Origin: Streptomyces sp. NRRL WC-3742
GTDB taxonomy: Bacteria; Actinomycetota; Actinomycetes; Streptomycetales; Streptomycetaceae
DNA: 64,000 nucleotides
Direction of reading: 5' to 3'
NCBI RefSeq assembly: GCF_000720635.1
Contig: NZ_JOCF01000029.1
Span: 1-64,000, forward strand
The notes under the pieces are model-generated. The model was not told where the DNA came from, made no database searches, and saw only the letters and a list, made by a program, of their open reading frames with translations. The translations under genes and the position numbers were made by a program. This document shows, piece by piece, positions 9,319 to 17,328 of this stretch (position 1 is the stretch's first letter; every line of letters begins with the position of its first letter).

Positions 9319-9434
9319 CGCTGGTCCTCTCGTCCGATCAGCCGTCTCTTCAACTACCGCTGCTGGTTGACGGCCAGTCAAGGCGCCCGGGGCCGGTGCG
9401 CGCAAGGGTCGATGTCCGAGCGCCGGGTACGCGA

Positions 9435-9478
9435 AAGGGCCGGTCGGCCCCTGACAGTGCAGGGGCCGACCGGCCCTT
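9435..9478. terminator. Strong terminator after the amino acid permease
   Basis: A perfect 19-bp stem, AAGGGCCGGTCGGCCCCTG (9435-9453) with its complement (9460-9478), has a 6-base loop. It starts 17 bases past the permease stop on the minus strand and separates the permease from the aldehyde dehydrogenase. Confidence 0.85.
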
Positions 9479-9494
9479 CTCACGTACCCGGGTG

Positions 9495-11177
9495 TCAGCT
9501 CCGCTGCGAAGCCGCGCCCGCGCCCGCGCCCACGACCGCGTCGACCGGGGCCGCCTCGGCCGCCTCGGCGGCCTGAGCCTCCTCGATCTCCCGGCGCACC
9601 TCGGCCAGCGAGGGGTTCGCCCAGGCGCTGGCGACGCCCCAGTAGTAGAACGCCAGGCCGATGCCGGCCACGATCAGCATGTCCCAGCCCTCGGGCAGGC
9701 GCCCGTTGCCGCCGAAGTCCTTGCTGCCGGCCCAGGAGACGCCGGCCATGACGAACAGGTAGGCCACCATCCAGGCGCCGGCCTTGAGGTGCGGCTTGAG
9801 CTCGGCGAGCGGCTTGCGCAGCTCGTACCAGGCCCAGATCGGCACGCCGGCGGCCATCAGCAGGATGACCTTGCCGGTGAGCGGCCAGCGGGCCCAGTAG
9901 AGCACCAGCGAGCCGAAGACCATGGCGACGGGCGCGATCACCGGCATGGCCCGCAGCTTCACCGGCCGGGGCAGGTCGGGCGCGAGGCGGCGCAGCGACA
10001 TCACGGCGACGGGGCCGGTGATGTACGAGATGACGGTGGCCACCGAGACGATCTCGGCGAGCGAGCCCCAGCCGCGGAAGACGGCGAGGAAGCCGAAGGC
10101 GACGACCAGGTTGAGCACCAGCGCGGGGCGCGGGATGCCGGTCTTGGCGTCGACCCGGCCGAAGAGCTTGGGCAGGTGGCCGTTCTCCTGCACGCCGTGG
10201 ATCATGCGCGAGGTGGTGGCGGCGTAGATCATGCCGGTGCCGGAGGGCGAGATGAACGCGTCCGCGTAGAGCAGGATCGCCAGCCAGTTGATGCCCCAGG
10301 CGATGGCCAGGTCGGCCAGCGGCGAGGTGTAGGACAGGCTGCTCCAGCCGCCCGAGAGGTCCGCGGCGGGGATCGCGCCGAGGAAGGCGATCTGCAGCGC
10401 CACGTAGATGACCAGGGCGATGAGGATCGAGCCGATGACGGCCTTCGGCAGGGACTTGCCGGGGTTGCGGGCCTCGCCGGCCATGTTCAGCGGGGACTGG
10501 AAGCCGTTGAAGGCCCAGACGATGCCGGAGACGGCGACGGCGGTGAACACCGCGCTCCAGCCGTTCGGCGCGAAGCCGCCGTGGTCGGTGAAGTGGGCGG
10601 TGTCGAAGTGGGCGAGCAGCAGCGCGCCGGCGGTCAGCGTCGGCACGACGACCTTGAAGACGGTGATCGCGGTGTTGGTCTTGGCGAACAGCGTGATCGC
10701 GAACCAGTTCAGCGCGAAGTAGACGAGCAGCAGCACGCTGGCCAGCCCGACCCCGCTGAGGGTCAGCTCCTTGCCGTCGTACAGCCCCTTGGCCCAGCCG
10801 AAGTCCCAGGAGCTCATGTACTGGACGGAGGCGGTGGCCTCGCCGGGGATCACCGAGACGATGGCGATCCAGTTGGCCCAGGCGGCCAGGTAGCCCGCCA
10901 GCGAGCCGTGCGAGTACTGGCCGTAGCGGACCATGCCGCCGGCCTTGGGGAACATCGAGCCGAGCTCGCTGTAGGTGAGCGCGATGGTCAGTGCCACCGC
11001 GGCCCCGATGACCCAGGCGAGGATCGACGCGGGGCCGGCCAGCTTGGCGGCGCGCTCGGCGCCGAAGAGCCACCCCGACCCGATGATCGACCCGAGCCCG
11101 ACGGCCGTGAGGCTGATCGTGCCGAGGGACCGGCGGTAGTTCTTGTGTGACGCCGTCGACGTGTCGGGCTCACTCAA
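9495..11177 (-). CDS. APC-family amino acid permease
   Basis: A 560-residue polytopic transporter of the APC superfamily with about 12-14 membrane segments. The first helix carries the substrate-binding glycine motif VGLGSIIGSGWLFG (residues 26-39). The first cytoplasmic side has YSELGSMFPKAGGMVRYGQY, typical of amino acid/polyamine permeases, and the sixth helix region reads VWAFNGFQSP. The soluble C terminus is Ala/Glu-rich. The start is TTG at 11177, with GAGGGGA eight bases upstream; no ATG or GTG in frame is better placed. It imports an amino acid or polyamine; the substrate cannot be assigned. It ends at a strong terminator, so it is probably transcribed alone. Confidence 0.88.
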   Translation of the reverse strand: MSEPDTSTASHKNYRRSLGTISLTAVGLGSIIGSGWLFGAERAAKLAGPASILAWVIGAAVALTIALTYSELGSMFPKAGGMVRYGQYSHGSLAGYLAAWANWIAIVSVIPGEATASVQYMSSWDFGWAKGLYDGKELTLSGVGLASVLLLVYFALNWFAITLFAKTNTAITVFKVVVPTLTAGALLLAHFDTAHFTDHGGFAPNGWSAVFTAVAVSGIVWAFNGFQSPLNMAGEARNPGKSLPKAVIGSILIALVIYVALQIAFLGAIPAADLSGGWSSLSYTSPLADLAIAWGINWLAILLYADAFISPSGTGMIYAATTSRMIHGVQENGHLPKLFGRVDAKTGIPRPALVLNLVVAFGFLAVFRGWGSLAEIVSVATVISYITGPVAVMSLRRLAPDLPRPVKLRAMPVIAPVAMVFGSLVLYWARWPLTGKVILLMAAGVPIWAWYELRKPLAELKPHLKAGAWMVAYLFVMAGVSWAGSKDFGGNGRLPEGWDMLIVAGIGLAFYYWGVASAWANPSLAEVRREIEEAQAAEAAEAAPVDAVVGAGAGAASQRS

Positions 11178-11397
11178 CGTATCGGTCCCCTCGCTCGTGG
11201 TCCATCGGGTGGAGTCGTTTTTCTACGGATTTGCCCGCCTGTTCGGGGCAAACGGAAAGCAGCCTATGGGCCGAAATCGGGCGAATACCTCATGGGAAGC
11301 TCAAACGGCTCGATCGTTGCCATCTCGTGTCCGAACTTTTCGAACGACGAAGCGGCCCGGTGCGCGGTAGGTCACGGGGCTGCGGCGGGAAACGAAA

Positions 11398-11436
11398 AAT
11401 TCCCCGTGGATTCCTTGGGGGATTCCACGGGGAATT
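11398..11436 (-). terminator. Rho-independent terminator of tRNA-Leu
   Basis: A perfect 13-bp stem, AATTCCCCGTGGA (11398-11410) with TCCACGGGGAATT (11424-11436), is followed on the minus strand by TTTTTCG. It starts seven bases after the tRNA 3' end. This is an unusually classical intrinsic terminator for this GC-rich genome. Confidence 0.88.
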
Positions 11437-11442
11437 CGGCTG

Positions 11443-11527
11443 TGTCCGAGGGGGGACTTGAACCCCCACGCCCGATAAAGGGCACTAGCACCTCAAGCTA
11501 GCGCGTCTGCCATTCCGCCACCCGGAC
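11443..11527 (-). tRNA. tRNA-Leu (anticodon GAG)
   Basis: An 85-nt class II tRNA. The acceptor stem pairs GTCCGGG (11527-11521) with CTCGGAC (11450-11444), with discriminator A at 11443. The anticodon arm CTAGC-TTGAGGT-GCTAG gives anticodon GAG, reading CUC and CUU. A long variable arm (GTGCCC...GGGCG) and the T-arm GGGGG-TTCAAGT-CCCCC follow. CCA is not encoded. No direct repeat of its 3' end and no integrase gene is present, so it is not occupied as an attachment site here. Confidence 0.95.
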
Positions 11528-11888
11528 GGGGTGTGTGCTTCGGGGACTTTCTGTTCGCCCCCTCGGCGACAGAGAGAACATTACCAGGGTTCCGGAGTGG
11601 TCCTCACCAGCGTTTCCGCCGGTGGGGACGGTCGGGGCGCCCGGGGTGGGTGGGACGGCTCGCGAACGTGCTCGAAAACGGGCCGAAGCGGTGCGGAGCG
11701 CGAAGCAAGCGGTCGACTTCAGTGGTGCGCGCGATCGGTTCCGGACACAACCGGTCCGACACGGGCAACTTGTCGCCGGTGCCACGGCTGCGGGGGCCGC
11801 TCTCCTAGCCTCTGTGCACCAAGGGCGCCCCGAGTGGAACGCCTGGTTCCCGGACGGTTCCCGGGTCGCGGACGAAGGGCGGCTGGAC
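11528..11888. promoter_or_regulatory. Upstream region of tRNA-Leu and the HATPase gene
   Basis: This 361-bp stretch separates the minus-strand tRNA from the plus-strand HATPase gene. The minus strand has TAATGT about 50 bases before the tRNA, a possible -10. No good -35 matches it. The plus frame of the HATPase gene stays open through most of the region, but no start with a ribosome site is seen before 11889. Confidence 0.35.
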
Positions 11889-12398
11889 GTGGAGCAGATC
11901 AGCGGGGCGGCGAAGGCCGAGCCGAGACCCGGCGGCCGGCGCCGCGCGCCCGCCGGGCCGTCCGGACCGGTCGAGGGAGTCTGGCGCTTCCCGGTGCCCG
12001 CCGAGCAGGCGTCGGTGCCGCTCACGCGCCACGCCGTACGGGACCGGCTGCTCGCCCAGGGCATGACGGGGGTGCGCTACCAGGAGCTGGTGGACGACCT
12101 GCTGCTGATCGTCTCGGAGCTGGTGGGCAACGCGGTGACGCACGCCGCCGAGATGACCCCCCAGGTCACCACCGAGCTGAGCGTGCGCCGGGGCTGGGTA
12201 CGGGTCTCCGTCGAGGACGGTGACCCGCACCACCCCAAGGCGCAGGAGAGCGACACCGGCCGCACCGGCGGGCGGGGCCTGCTGCTGGTCAAGAGCGTGA
12301 CCCTGCAGGCCGGCGGGGTCTGCGACGTGGAGCGGACGGGGGAGGGCGGCAAGGTGATCTGGGCCTCGCTGCCCGTCCCCCCGGAGCCCGAGGACTGA
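11889..12398 (+). CDS. RsbW-like ATP-binding regulator (HATPase_c)
   Basis: A 169-residue cytoplasmic protein with a single GHKL/HATPase fold, of the anti-sigma-factor kinase-like type that is abundant in Streptomyces. The N box reads LLLIVSELVGNAVTHA and the G box TGGRGLLLVKSV. Such proteins may bind or phosphorylate anti-anti-sigma partners; no partner gene lies beside it. The N-terminal 35 residues are Pro/Arg-rich. The GTG at 11889 has AAGGG nine bases upstream, but the frame is open much further and the true start is uncertain (GTG at 11813 is another choice). It converges with idi. Confidence 0.75.
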   Translation: MEQISGAAKAEPRPGGRRRAPAGPSGPVEGVWRFPVPAEQASVPLTRHAVRDRLLAQGMTGVRYQELVDDLLLIVSELVGNAVTHAAEMTPQVTTELSVRRGWVRVSVEDGDPHHPKAQESDTGRTGGRGLLLVKSVTLQAGGVCDVERTGEGGKVIWASLPVPPEPED

Positions 12399-12463
12399 CG
12401 GGCGGCCTGGCGGACGGGCTCACGGACGGCTGGCGGACGGCGTCGGACGACCTGCCGGACGAC
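12399..12463. repeat. Degenerate GGACGG repeats between convergent genes
   Basis: The 65-bp gap between the HATPase gene and idi is built largely of degenerate copies of CTGGCGGACGG and CTGCCGGACGACC. No clear terminator hairpin is seen. Confidence 0.5.
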
Positions 12464-13108
12464 CTACCAGTCCCGCCCGGCGATCTCCCGGATGCCCGGC
12501 AGCGCCGCCTCGAAGACCGTCTCGAACCACACCGAGAACGGCCGCTCGGCCCGCAGCTCCCGCAGCTCCTGCGCGGTCACGAAGGCGAAGTCGTCCACCT
12601 CGTCCGGGTCCGGCACCACCGGCGCGGTGACCAGCCCGACGAACAGGTGGTTCCACTCCCGCTCGATCAGCCCGGACGCCTCGTCCGGCAGGTCGTAGCG
12701 CACCGTGCCGGCCTCGCACAGCAGCGCCGGCGCGACGCCCAGCTCCTCGGCGGTGCGGCGCGCGGCGGCGACGAAGGGCGGCTCGTCCGGGTACGGGTGG
12801 CCGCAGCAGGTGTTCGACCAGACGCCGGGGGAGTGGTACTTGCCCAGCGCCCGGCGCTGGAGCAGCAGCCGGCCCTGGCGGTCGAACAGGAACACCGAGA
12901 ACGCCCGGTGCAGCCGGCCCGGCTGCTGGTGGGCCCAGAGCTTCTCGCCGGTGCCGATCGTGACGCCCTCGTCGTCGACGAGCTCCAGCAGGATCTCGGT
13001 GCCCGCACCTGAGGTGGCAGCCACCGAGACATCGGTCTCCACGTCGAGACCGGTGTCGATCTCCGCTGCGAAGTGCGTCGGGTCGGTCGGCAGACTCTGG
13101 GGGGGCAT
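12464..13108 (-). CDS. idi: Isopentenyl-diphosphate delta-isomerase, type I
   Basis: This cytoplasmic enzyme interconverts IPP and DMAPP, setting the starter pool for prenyl chains. The 214-residue protein is a Nudix-fold type I IDI. Catalytic Cys102 lies in WSNTCCGHP, the Nudix-like helix is AAARRTAEELG, and the acidic catalytic partner is E151 in REWNHLFVG. ATG 13108 has AAAGAGG close upstream and gives a normal family length; an in-frame start at 13210 would add a Pro/Ala tail. It sits next to a 19-kb block of isoprenoid and envelope genes, which fits a role in feeding hopanoid synthesis. As I recall, S. coelicolor has idi in an equivalent place near its hopanoid genes. Confidence 0.93.
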   Translation of the reverse strand: MPPQSLPTDPTHFAAEIDTGLDVETDVSVAATSGAGTEILLELVDDEGVTIGTGEKLWAHQQPGRLHRAFSVFLFDRQGRLLLQRRALGKYHSPGVWSNTCCGHPYPDEPPFVAAARRTAEELGVAPALLCEAGTVRYDLPDEASGLIEREWNHLFVGLVTAPVVPDPDEVDDFAFVTAQELRELRAERPFSVWFETVFEAALPGIREIAGRDW

Positions 13109-13651
13109 GGGGCCTCTTTCGGGAGCGGGACCAGGAGCGGGACCAAGCGGAACGCGCCCGGCGGACCGGCCGGGCGCGGCGGACGCGGCGGGGGGTGCCG
13201 GCGCCGTCACCGGGGGTCAAGTGTGCCGTATGGGTGGTGCCCGGCACCGGCCACACGCACAATCGGGCGGATCATGACCCGGAGGAGTTTCGGTCCGTGC
13301 AGAGACGGGCGGAACCTTCCCCCGAACGCCGGATTTCCTTCGAAGATCCATACGATTAACGTTCGAATTCCGTTCGGGCCGCCGCCCTGCCGCCGCCCTG
13401 CCACCGCCCCGCCGCCGACCCGGAATCGCCCCGCTGCCGACCCGTCGCCCGCCCGTCGCCGGCGCCCCGCCCGCCCGTCGCGACGCCCCCGGCCGCGTTC
13501 CGGCCGGTCGCCCGGGTCGCCTACCATCGCATACGACGCGGTGACCGCATCCGCGCCCGTACGGGCGCGCCGCCGCCCGGTCGGGCGAAGCGGCACCGGT
13601 GTCCCTCGGCACACCCCCCTGTGCACCGCACGACGGATCAGGAGACCCCGC
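13109..13651. promoter_or_regulatory. Divergent gap between idi and the nucleotidyltransferase operon
   Basis: This is a 543-bp region with no supported gene. It has an AT-richer patch at about 13340-13372 (GATCCATACGATTAACG) and a long, nearly pure C/G-rich tract from 13378 to 13520 (CCGCC repeats). TACCAT near 13522 is a possible -10 for the plus-strand operon. Promoters for idi and the operon must lie here, but I cannot place them. Confidence 0.4.
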
Positions 13652-14407
13652 ATGATCGGCCTCGTTCTCGCAGCCGGCGCCGGCCGCCGGCTGCGCCCGT
13701 ACACCGACGCCCTGCCCAAGGCGCTGGTGCCGGTCGACGGGGAGCGGACCGTCCTGGACCTCACCCTGCGCAACTTCGCCGAGGTCGGCCTGCGCGAGGC
13801 CGCGATCGTCGTCGGCTACCGCAAGGAGGCCGTGTACGACCGCAAGGACGCCCTCGAGGCGAAGTACGGCGTCAAGCTCCACCTGGTCGAGAACGACAAG
13901 GCCGAGGAGTGGAACAACGCCTACTCCCTCTGGTGCGCCCGCGAGCTGTTCGCCGAGGGCCTCCTGCTCGCCAACGGCGACACCGTCCACCCCGCCTCCG
14001 TCCAGCGGACCATGCTCGAGGGCAACCGCCGGCTGGAGGAGGCCGGCCGCGCCCCCGGCATCCTGCTCGCCCTCGACACGGTGAAGAAGCTCGCCGACGA
14101 GGAGATGAAGGTCGTCGTCGACCCGGCCGCCGGCATGCGCCGCATCACCAAGCTGATGGACCCGGCCGAGGCCACTGGCGAGTACATCGGCGTCACCGTG
14201 ATCAACCCCTCCGCCGCCGCCGACCTCACCGACGCGCTGCGCGCCACCTACGAGCGCGACCCGCAGCTGTACTACGAGGACGGCTACCAGGAGATGGTGA
14301 ACCGGGGCCTGCGCATCGACGTGCAGCCCATCGGCGAGGTCTCCTGGGTCGAGGTCGACAACCACGACGACCTGGCGAAGGCGCGGGAGATCGCGTGCCG
14401 GTACTGA
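13652..14407 (+). CDS. Sugar/polyol-phosphate nucleotidyltransferase (probable CTP-dependent)
   Basis: A 251-residue single-domain NTP_transferase protein. The N terminus MIGLVLAAGAGRRLRPYTDALPKALVPV is the nucleotide-binding signature, and NGDTVH near residue 109 is the metal-binding Asp motif. The best functional relatives by pattern are cytidylyltransferases that activate phospho-alcohols (LicC-like, the IPCT domain, PntC-like). The context supports this: the product of the third gene is a CDP-alcohol phosphotransferase. The predicted reaction is CTP plus a phospho-polyol giving a CDP-polyol. ATG 13652 has AGGAG eight bases upstream. It overlaps the next gene by 13 bases, so the two are translationally coupled. 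The true substrate is unknown. Confidence 0.82.
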   Translation: MIGLVLAAGAGRRLRPYTDALPKALVPVDGERTVLDLTLRNFAEVGLREAAIVVGYRKEAVYDRKDALEAKYGVKLHLVENDKAEEWNNAYSLWCARELFAEGLLLANGDTVHPASVQRTMLEGNRRLEEAGRAPGILLALDTVKKLADEEMKVVVDPAAGMRRITKLMDPAEATGEYIGVTVINPSAAADLTDALRATYERDPQLYYEDGYQEMVNRGLRIDVQPIGEVSWVEVDNHDDLAKAREIACRY

Positions 14408-15456
14408 CCCGACTCGTCCCGTCGCCGCTCTTCGTCGAGATCCGCCCGGGCGCCCTGGACGCGCTCGGCGGCATCCTCGCCGACCAGAGGCTGTCGGCCT
14501 TGGGCCGGATCGCGGTGGCGATCAGCAACGGCTCCGGCACGGCCATGCGCCGCCGCCTGGAGCCGGCCCTGCCCGGCGCCGACTGGTACAACGTGGACGA
14601 CGGCAGCCTCGACAGCGCCGTCAGCCTGGCCGAGTCGATGCGCGGCGGCCACTACGACGCGATCGTGGGCCTGGGCGGCGGCAAGATCATCGACGCCGCC
14701 AAGTACGCCGCCGCCCGCGTGGGCCTGCCGATCGTCGCCGTGGCCACCAACCTGGCCCACGACGGCATCTGCTCGCCCGTCTCCACCCTCGACAACGACG
14801 CCGGCCGCGGCTCCTACGGGGTGCCCAGCCCGATCGGCATCGTCGTCGACCTCGACGTGATCCGGCAGGCGCCGCAGCGCTTCGTCGCGGCCGGCATAGG
14901 GGACGTCGTCTCCAACATCTCCGCCTGCGCCGACTGGGAGTTGTCACACGCCGTCACCGGCGAGCCGGTGGACGGACTGGCGGTGGCGATGGCCCGCTCG
15001 GCCGGCGAGAACCTCCTGCGGCACCCGGGGAGCACGCAGGACCAGGACCTCCTGACGGCCCTGGCCGAAGCCCTGGTACTGTCCGGCATCGCGATGAACA
15101 TCGCTGGCAGCACCCGGCCTTCCTCGGGCGCCTGTCACGAGATCTCGCATGCCCTGGACGTGCTGCACCCCAAGCGCTCCGCCCAGCACGGCGAACAGGT
15201 CGGCCTCGGCGCGGCGTTCGCCAGCTTCCTGCGGGGCGAACGCGAGCTGTCCGGTCTGATCGTGGAACGCCTGGCGCGCCACGGCCTGCCGGTGACCGCA
15301 GCTCAAATCGGCTTCACGGATGCGGAGTTCACCGAAGCGGTGCACTACGCTCCGAACACCCGACCGGGGCGCTTCACCATCCTGGAACACCTCGACCTCT
15401 CCCCCTCCGCGATCAGGGACGCGTACGCCGACTATGTCCAAGCCGTCAACAGCTGA
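14395..15456 (+). CDS. Glycerol-1-phosphate dehydrogenase-like (EgsA/AraM family)
   Basis: A 353-residue protein of the iron-containing alcohol dehydrogenase / dehydroquinate synthase-like superfamily, closest in pattern to sn-glycerol-1-phosphate dehydrogenase (archaeal EgsA, Bacillus AraM). The NAD-binding glycine motif VGLGGGKIIDAAKYAA starts at residue 91. Candidate metal ligands are D170 (GIGDVVSNISACADW), H248/H252 (CHEISHALD) and H265 (AQHGEQVG). The family reaction is DHAP plus NAD(P)H to sn-glycerol-1-phosphate, the enantiomer used in archaeal lipids. No GGGP synthase accompanies it, so an archaeal ether lipid is unlikely. GTG 14395 overlaps the preceding stop, and the ORF overlaps the next gene. 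The substrate is inferred. Confidence 0.8.
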   Translation: MPVLTRLVPSPLFVEIRPGALDALGGILADQRLSALGRIAVAISNGSGTAMRRRLEPALPGADWYNVDDGSLDSAVSLAESMRGGHYDAIVGLGGGKIIDAAKYAAARVGLPIVAVATNLAHDGICSPVSTLDNDAGRGSYGVPSPIGIVVDLDVIRQAPQRFVAAGIGDVVSNISACADWELSHAVTGEPVDGLAVAMARSAGENLLRHPGSTQDQDLLTALAEALVLSGIAMNIAGSTRPSSGACHEISHALDVLHPKRSAQHGEQVGLGAAFASFLRGERELSGLIVERLARHGLPVTAAQIGFTDAEFTEAVHYAPNTRPGRFTILEHLDLSPSAIRDAYADYVQAVNS

Positions 15457-16285
15457 CCCCTCCACCGCGGGCGCCGCACCGCCCCCGGTCGACCTGACCC
15501 GCCGGCCCTCGATCGAGGAGCTGCGCGCGGTGATCCACCCGGAGGGCATGCTCCAGCGCCGCAGCGCCGAGCACTGGGCCGGGCGCCTCTACATGCGGAA
15601 GATCTCGCTGCGGATCACCCGCGTGCTCTCCACCATGACGGCGATCACGCCCAACGGCCTGACCTACCTGATGATGCTCACCGGCGTCCTCGCCGGCGCG
15701 GCCCTCGTCCTGCCGGGCCTGACCGGCGCGATCCTGGGCGCCCTGCTGATCCAGGTCTACCTGCTGCTGGACTGCGTGGACGGGGAGGTGGCCCGCTGGC
15801 GCCGCCAGACCTCGCTCACCGGCGTCTACCTCGACCGCGTCGGCCACTACATGTCCGAGGCGGCCCTGCTGACGGGCCTGGGCCTGCGCGCCACCGACCT
15901 GTTCCACCGCGAGGGCGCCGGCTCCCACTGGGAGTGGGCCTTCCTCGGCACCCTGGCCGCCCTCGGCGCGATCCTCATCAAGTCCGAGACGGACCTGGTG
16001 GACGTGGCCCGCGCCCGCAGCGGCCTGACGGCCGTCGAGGACAGCGCCTCCGTGCCCCGCTCGGCCTCGGTCGCCCGGGCCCGCCGCGCCGCCGCCTTCC
16101 TCAAGTTCCACCGCCTGGTCGGCGCCGTCGAGGCGTCGCTGCTCATCCTGGCCGCCGGCGTCGCCGACGCCGTCCACGGCGGGCTGCTGTTCACCCGCCT
16201 CGCGGTCGTGGTCCTGGCGGCGATCGCCATGCTCCAGACCGTGCTGCACCTGCTGAGCATCGTCCTCTCGAGCAGGCTGCGATGA
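15434..16285 (+). CDS. CDP-alcohol phosphatidyltransferase family membrane protein
   Basis: A 283-residue integral membrane enzyme. The family motif is at residues 113-138: D113, D116-G117, A120-R121, G130 and D134. The position where the family has its last aspartate, the proposed catalytic base, is H138 instead. Several hydrophobic helices flank the motif, and the N-terminal 60 residues are soluble. It should transfer a phospho-alcohol from a CDP-alcohol to an acceptor in the membrane, presumably the CDP compound made by the nucleotidyltransferase two genes upstream. Start ATG 15434 overlaps the dehydrogenase gene by 23 bases, and its stop overlaps the glycosyltransferase start in ATGA. Confidence 0.88.
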   Translation: MSKPSTADPSTAGAAPPPVDLTRRPSIEELRAVIHPEGMLQRRSAEHWAGRLYMRKISLRITRVLSTMTAITPNGLTYLMMLTGVLAGAALVLPGLTGAILGALLIQVYLLLDCVDGEVARWRRQTSLTGVYLDRVGHYMSEAALLTGLGLRATDLFHREGAGSHWEWAFLGTLAALGAILIKSETDLVDVARARSGLTAVEDSASVPRSASVARARRAAAFLKFHRLVGAVEASLLILAAGVADAVHGGLLFTRLAVVVLAAIAMLQTVLHLLSIVLSSRLR

Positions 16286-17181
16286 GCGCCCCGGCCACTG
16301 CGGACGCCTTCCGCCTCGGCGCCGTGATCATCACGATGGGCAACCGGCCCGCCGAGCTCAACGCCCTGATCGAGTCCGTCCGCGCCCAGGAGGGCCCGGC
16401 CGTCGAACTGGCCGTCGTCGCCAACGGCGCCCCGCTGCCCCCGCTGCCCGAGGGCGTGCGCACCGTCGAGCTGCCCGAGAACCTCGGCATCCCCGGCGGA
16501 CGCAACGTGGGCATCGAGCTGTTCGGCCCCGACGGCCGGGACGTCGACGCCGTCCTCTTCCTGGACGACGACGGGCACCTGCCGCGCACCGACTCGGCCC
16601 GCCTACTGCGCGAGGCGTTCACCGCCGACCCGGAGCTGGGCATCGTCTCCTTCCGGATCGCCGACCCGGACACCGGCGTCACCCAGCGCCGCCACGTCCC
16701 CCGGCTGCGCGCCAGCGACCCGCTGCGCTCCTCCCGGGTGACGACCTTCCTCGGCGGCGCCAGCGCCGTGCGCTGCAAGGTGTTCGAGAACGCCGGGCAG
16801 CTGCCCGGCGAGTTCTTCTACGCCCACGAGGAGACCGACCTCGCCTGGCGCGCGCTGGACGCCGGCTGGGCCATCGACTACCGGGCGGACGTCGTCCTGC
16901 ACCACCCGACGACCTCCCCCGCCCGGCACGCCACGTACTTCCACAACGTGGCCCGCAACAGGGTCTGGCTCGCGAGGCGGAACCTTCCGGCCCTGTTGGT
17001 GCCTCTCTATCTGGGAACCTGGTTCCTGCTGACCCTGGCCCGACGCCCCTCCCCGGAGGCGCTGAAGGCTTGGTGGGGCGGATTCCGGGCGGGCTGGCGC
17101 GAACCCGGTGGTCCCCGTCGGCCCATGCGATGGCGTACCGTTTGGCGACTGACCAGGCTGGGACGCCCTCCGGTCATCTGA
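16282..17181 (+). CDS. Glycosyltransferase family 2
   Basis: A 299-residue GT-A-fold glycosyltransferase. The N terminus AVIITMGNRPAELNALIESV begins the nucleotide-binding domain. The metal-binding triad is D95-D96-D97 in LFLDDDGHL, and the acceptor-side acidic motif is EETDLAWRALDAGW. The pattern resembles rhamnosyl/galactofuranosyl-type transferases. A hydrophobic stretch near residue 240 (LPALLVPLYLGTWFLLTLA) suggests membrane association. It follows the CDP-alcohol transferase with an ATGA overlap and precedes an ABC-2 exporter, so it most likely glycosylates a lipid-linked phospho-alcohol before export. Donor sugar and acceptor are unknown. Confidence 0.88.
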   Translation: MSAPATADAFRLGAVIITMGNRPAELNALIESVRAQEGPAVELAVVANGAPLPPLPEGVRTVELPENLGIPGGRNVGIELFGPDGRDVDAVLFLDDDGHLPRTDSARLLREAFTADPELGIVSFRIADPDTGVTQRRHVPRLRASDPLRSSRVTTFLGGASAVRCKVFENAGQLPGEFFYAHEETDLAWRALDAGWAIDYRADVVLHHPTTSPARHATYFHNVARNRVWLARRNLPALLVPLYLGTWFLLTLARRPSPEALKAWWGGFRAGWREPGGPRRPMRWRTVWRLTRLGRPPVI

Positions 17182-17328
17182 TCCATCCGTGATCGGACGA
17201 CCGATCGCCACGGCCGGTGGCCCCCCGCCGGCCCTTCTCTCCCGTGATCCCAGTGGATCCCCATCGGCGCAAGGCCGGCGGACCCCCGCCGACCGGCCGC
17301 CCCGACCGATCCCGCGTGAAGGACGAAT

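Noticed and set aside
7873..11073. A 1066-codon open frame that seems to fuse the aldehyde dehydrogenase to a long upstream protein
   Set aside because: Upstream of 9318 it only reads the amino acid permease gene in a wrong frame and passes through a strong terminator. The translation is Arg/Pro/Gly-rich noise.
11443..11527. tRNA-Leu as the edge of an integrated element
   Set aside because: No second copy of the tRNA 3' end, no integrase and no change in gene character were seen on either side.
12464..13210. A longer idi starting at 13210
   Set aside because: The extra 34 residues are Ala/Pro/Gly-rich. ATG 13108 has a ribosome site and gives the normal family length.
14395..15456. Archaeal-type ether lipid synthesis based on the glycerol-1-phosphate dehydrogenase-like gene
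   Set aside because: There is no GGGP synthase, DGGGP synthase or CDP-archaeol synthase in the cluster. A head group or polymer role fits the neighbours better.
13652..17181. Phosphonate biosynthesis (nucleotidyltransferase plus CDP-alcohol transferase)
   Set aside because: No PEP mutase or phosphonopyruvate decarboxylase gene is present in the window.
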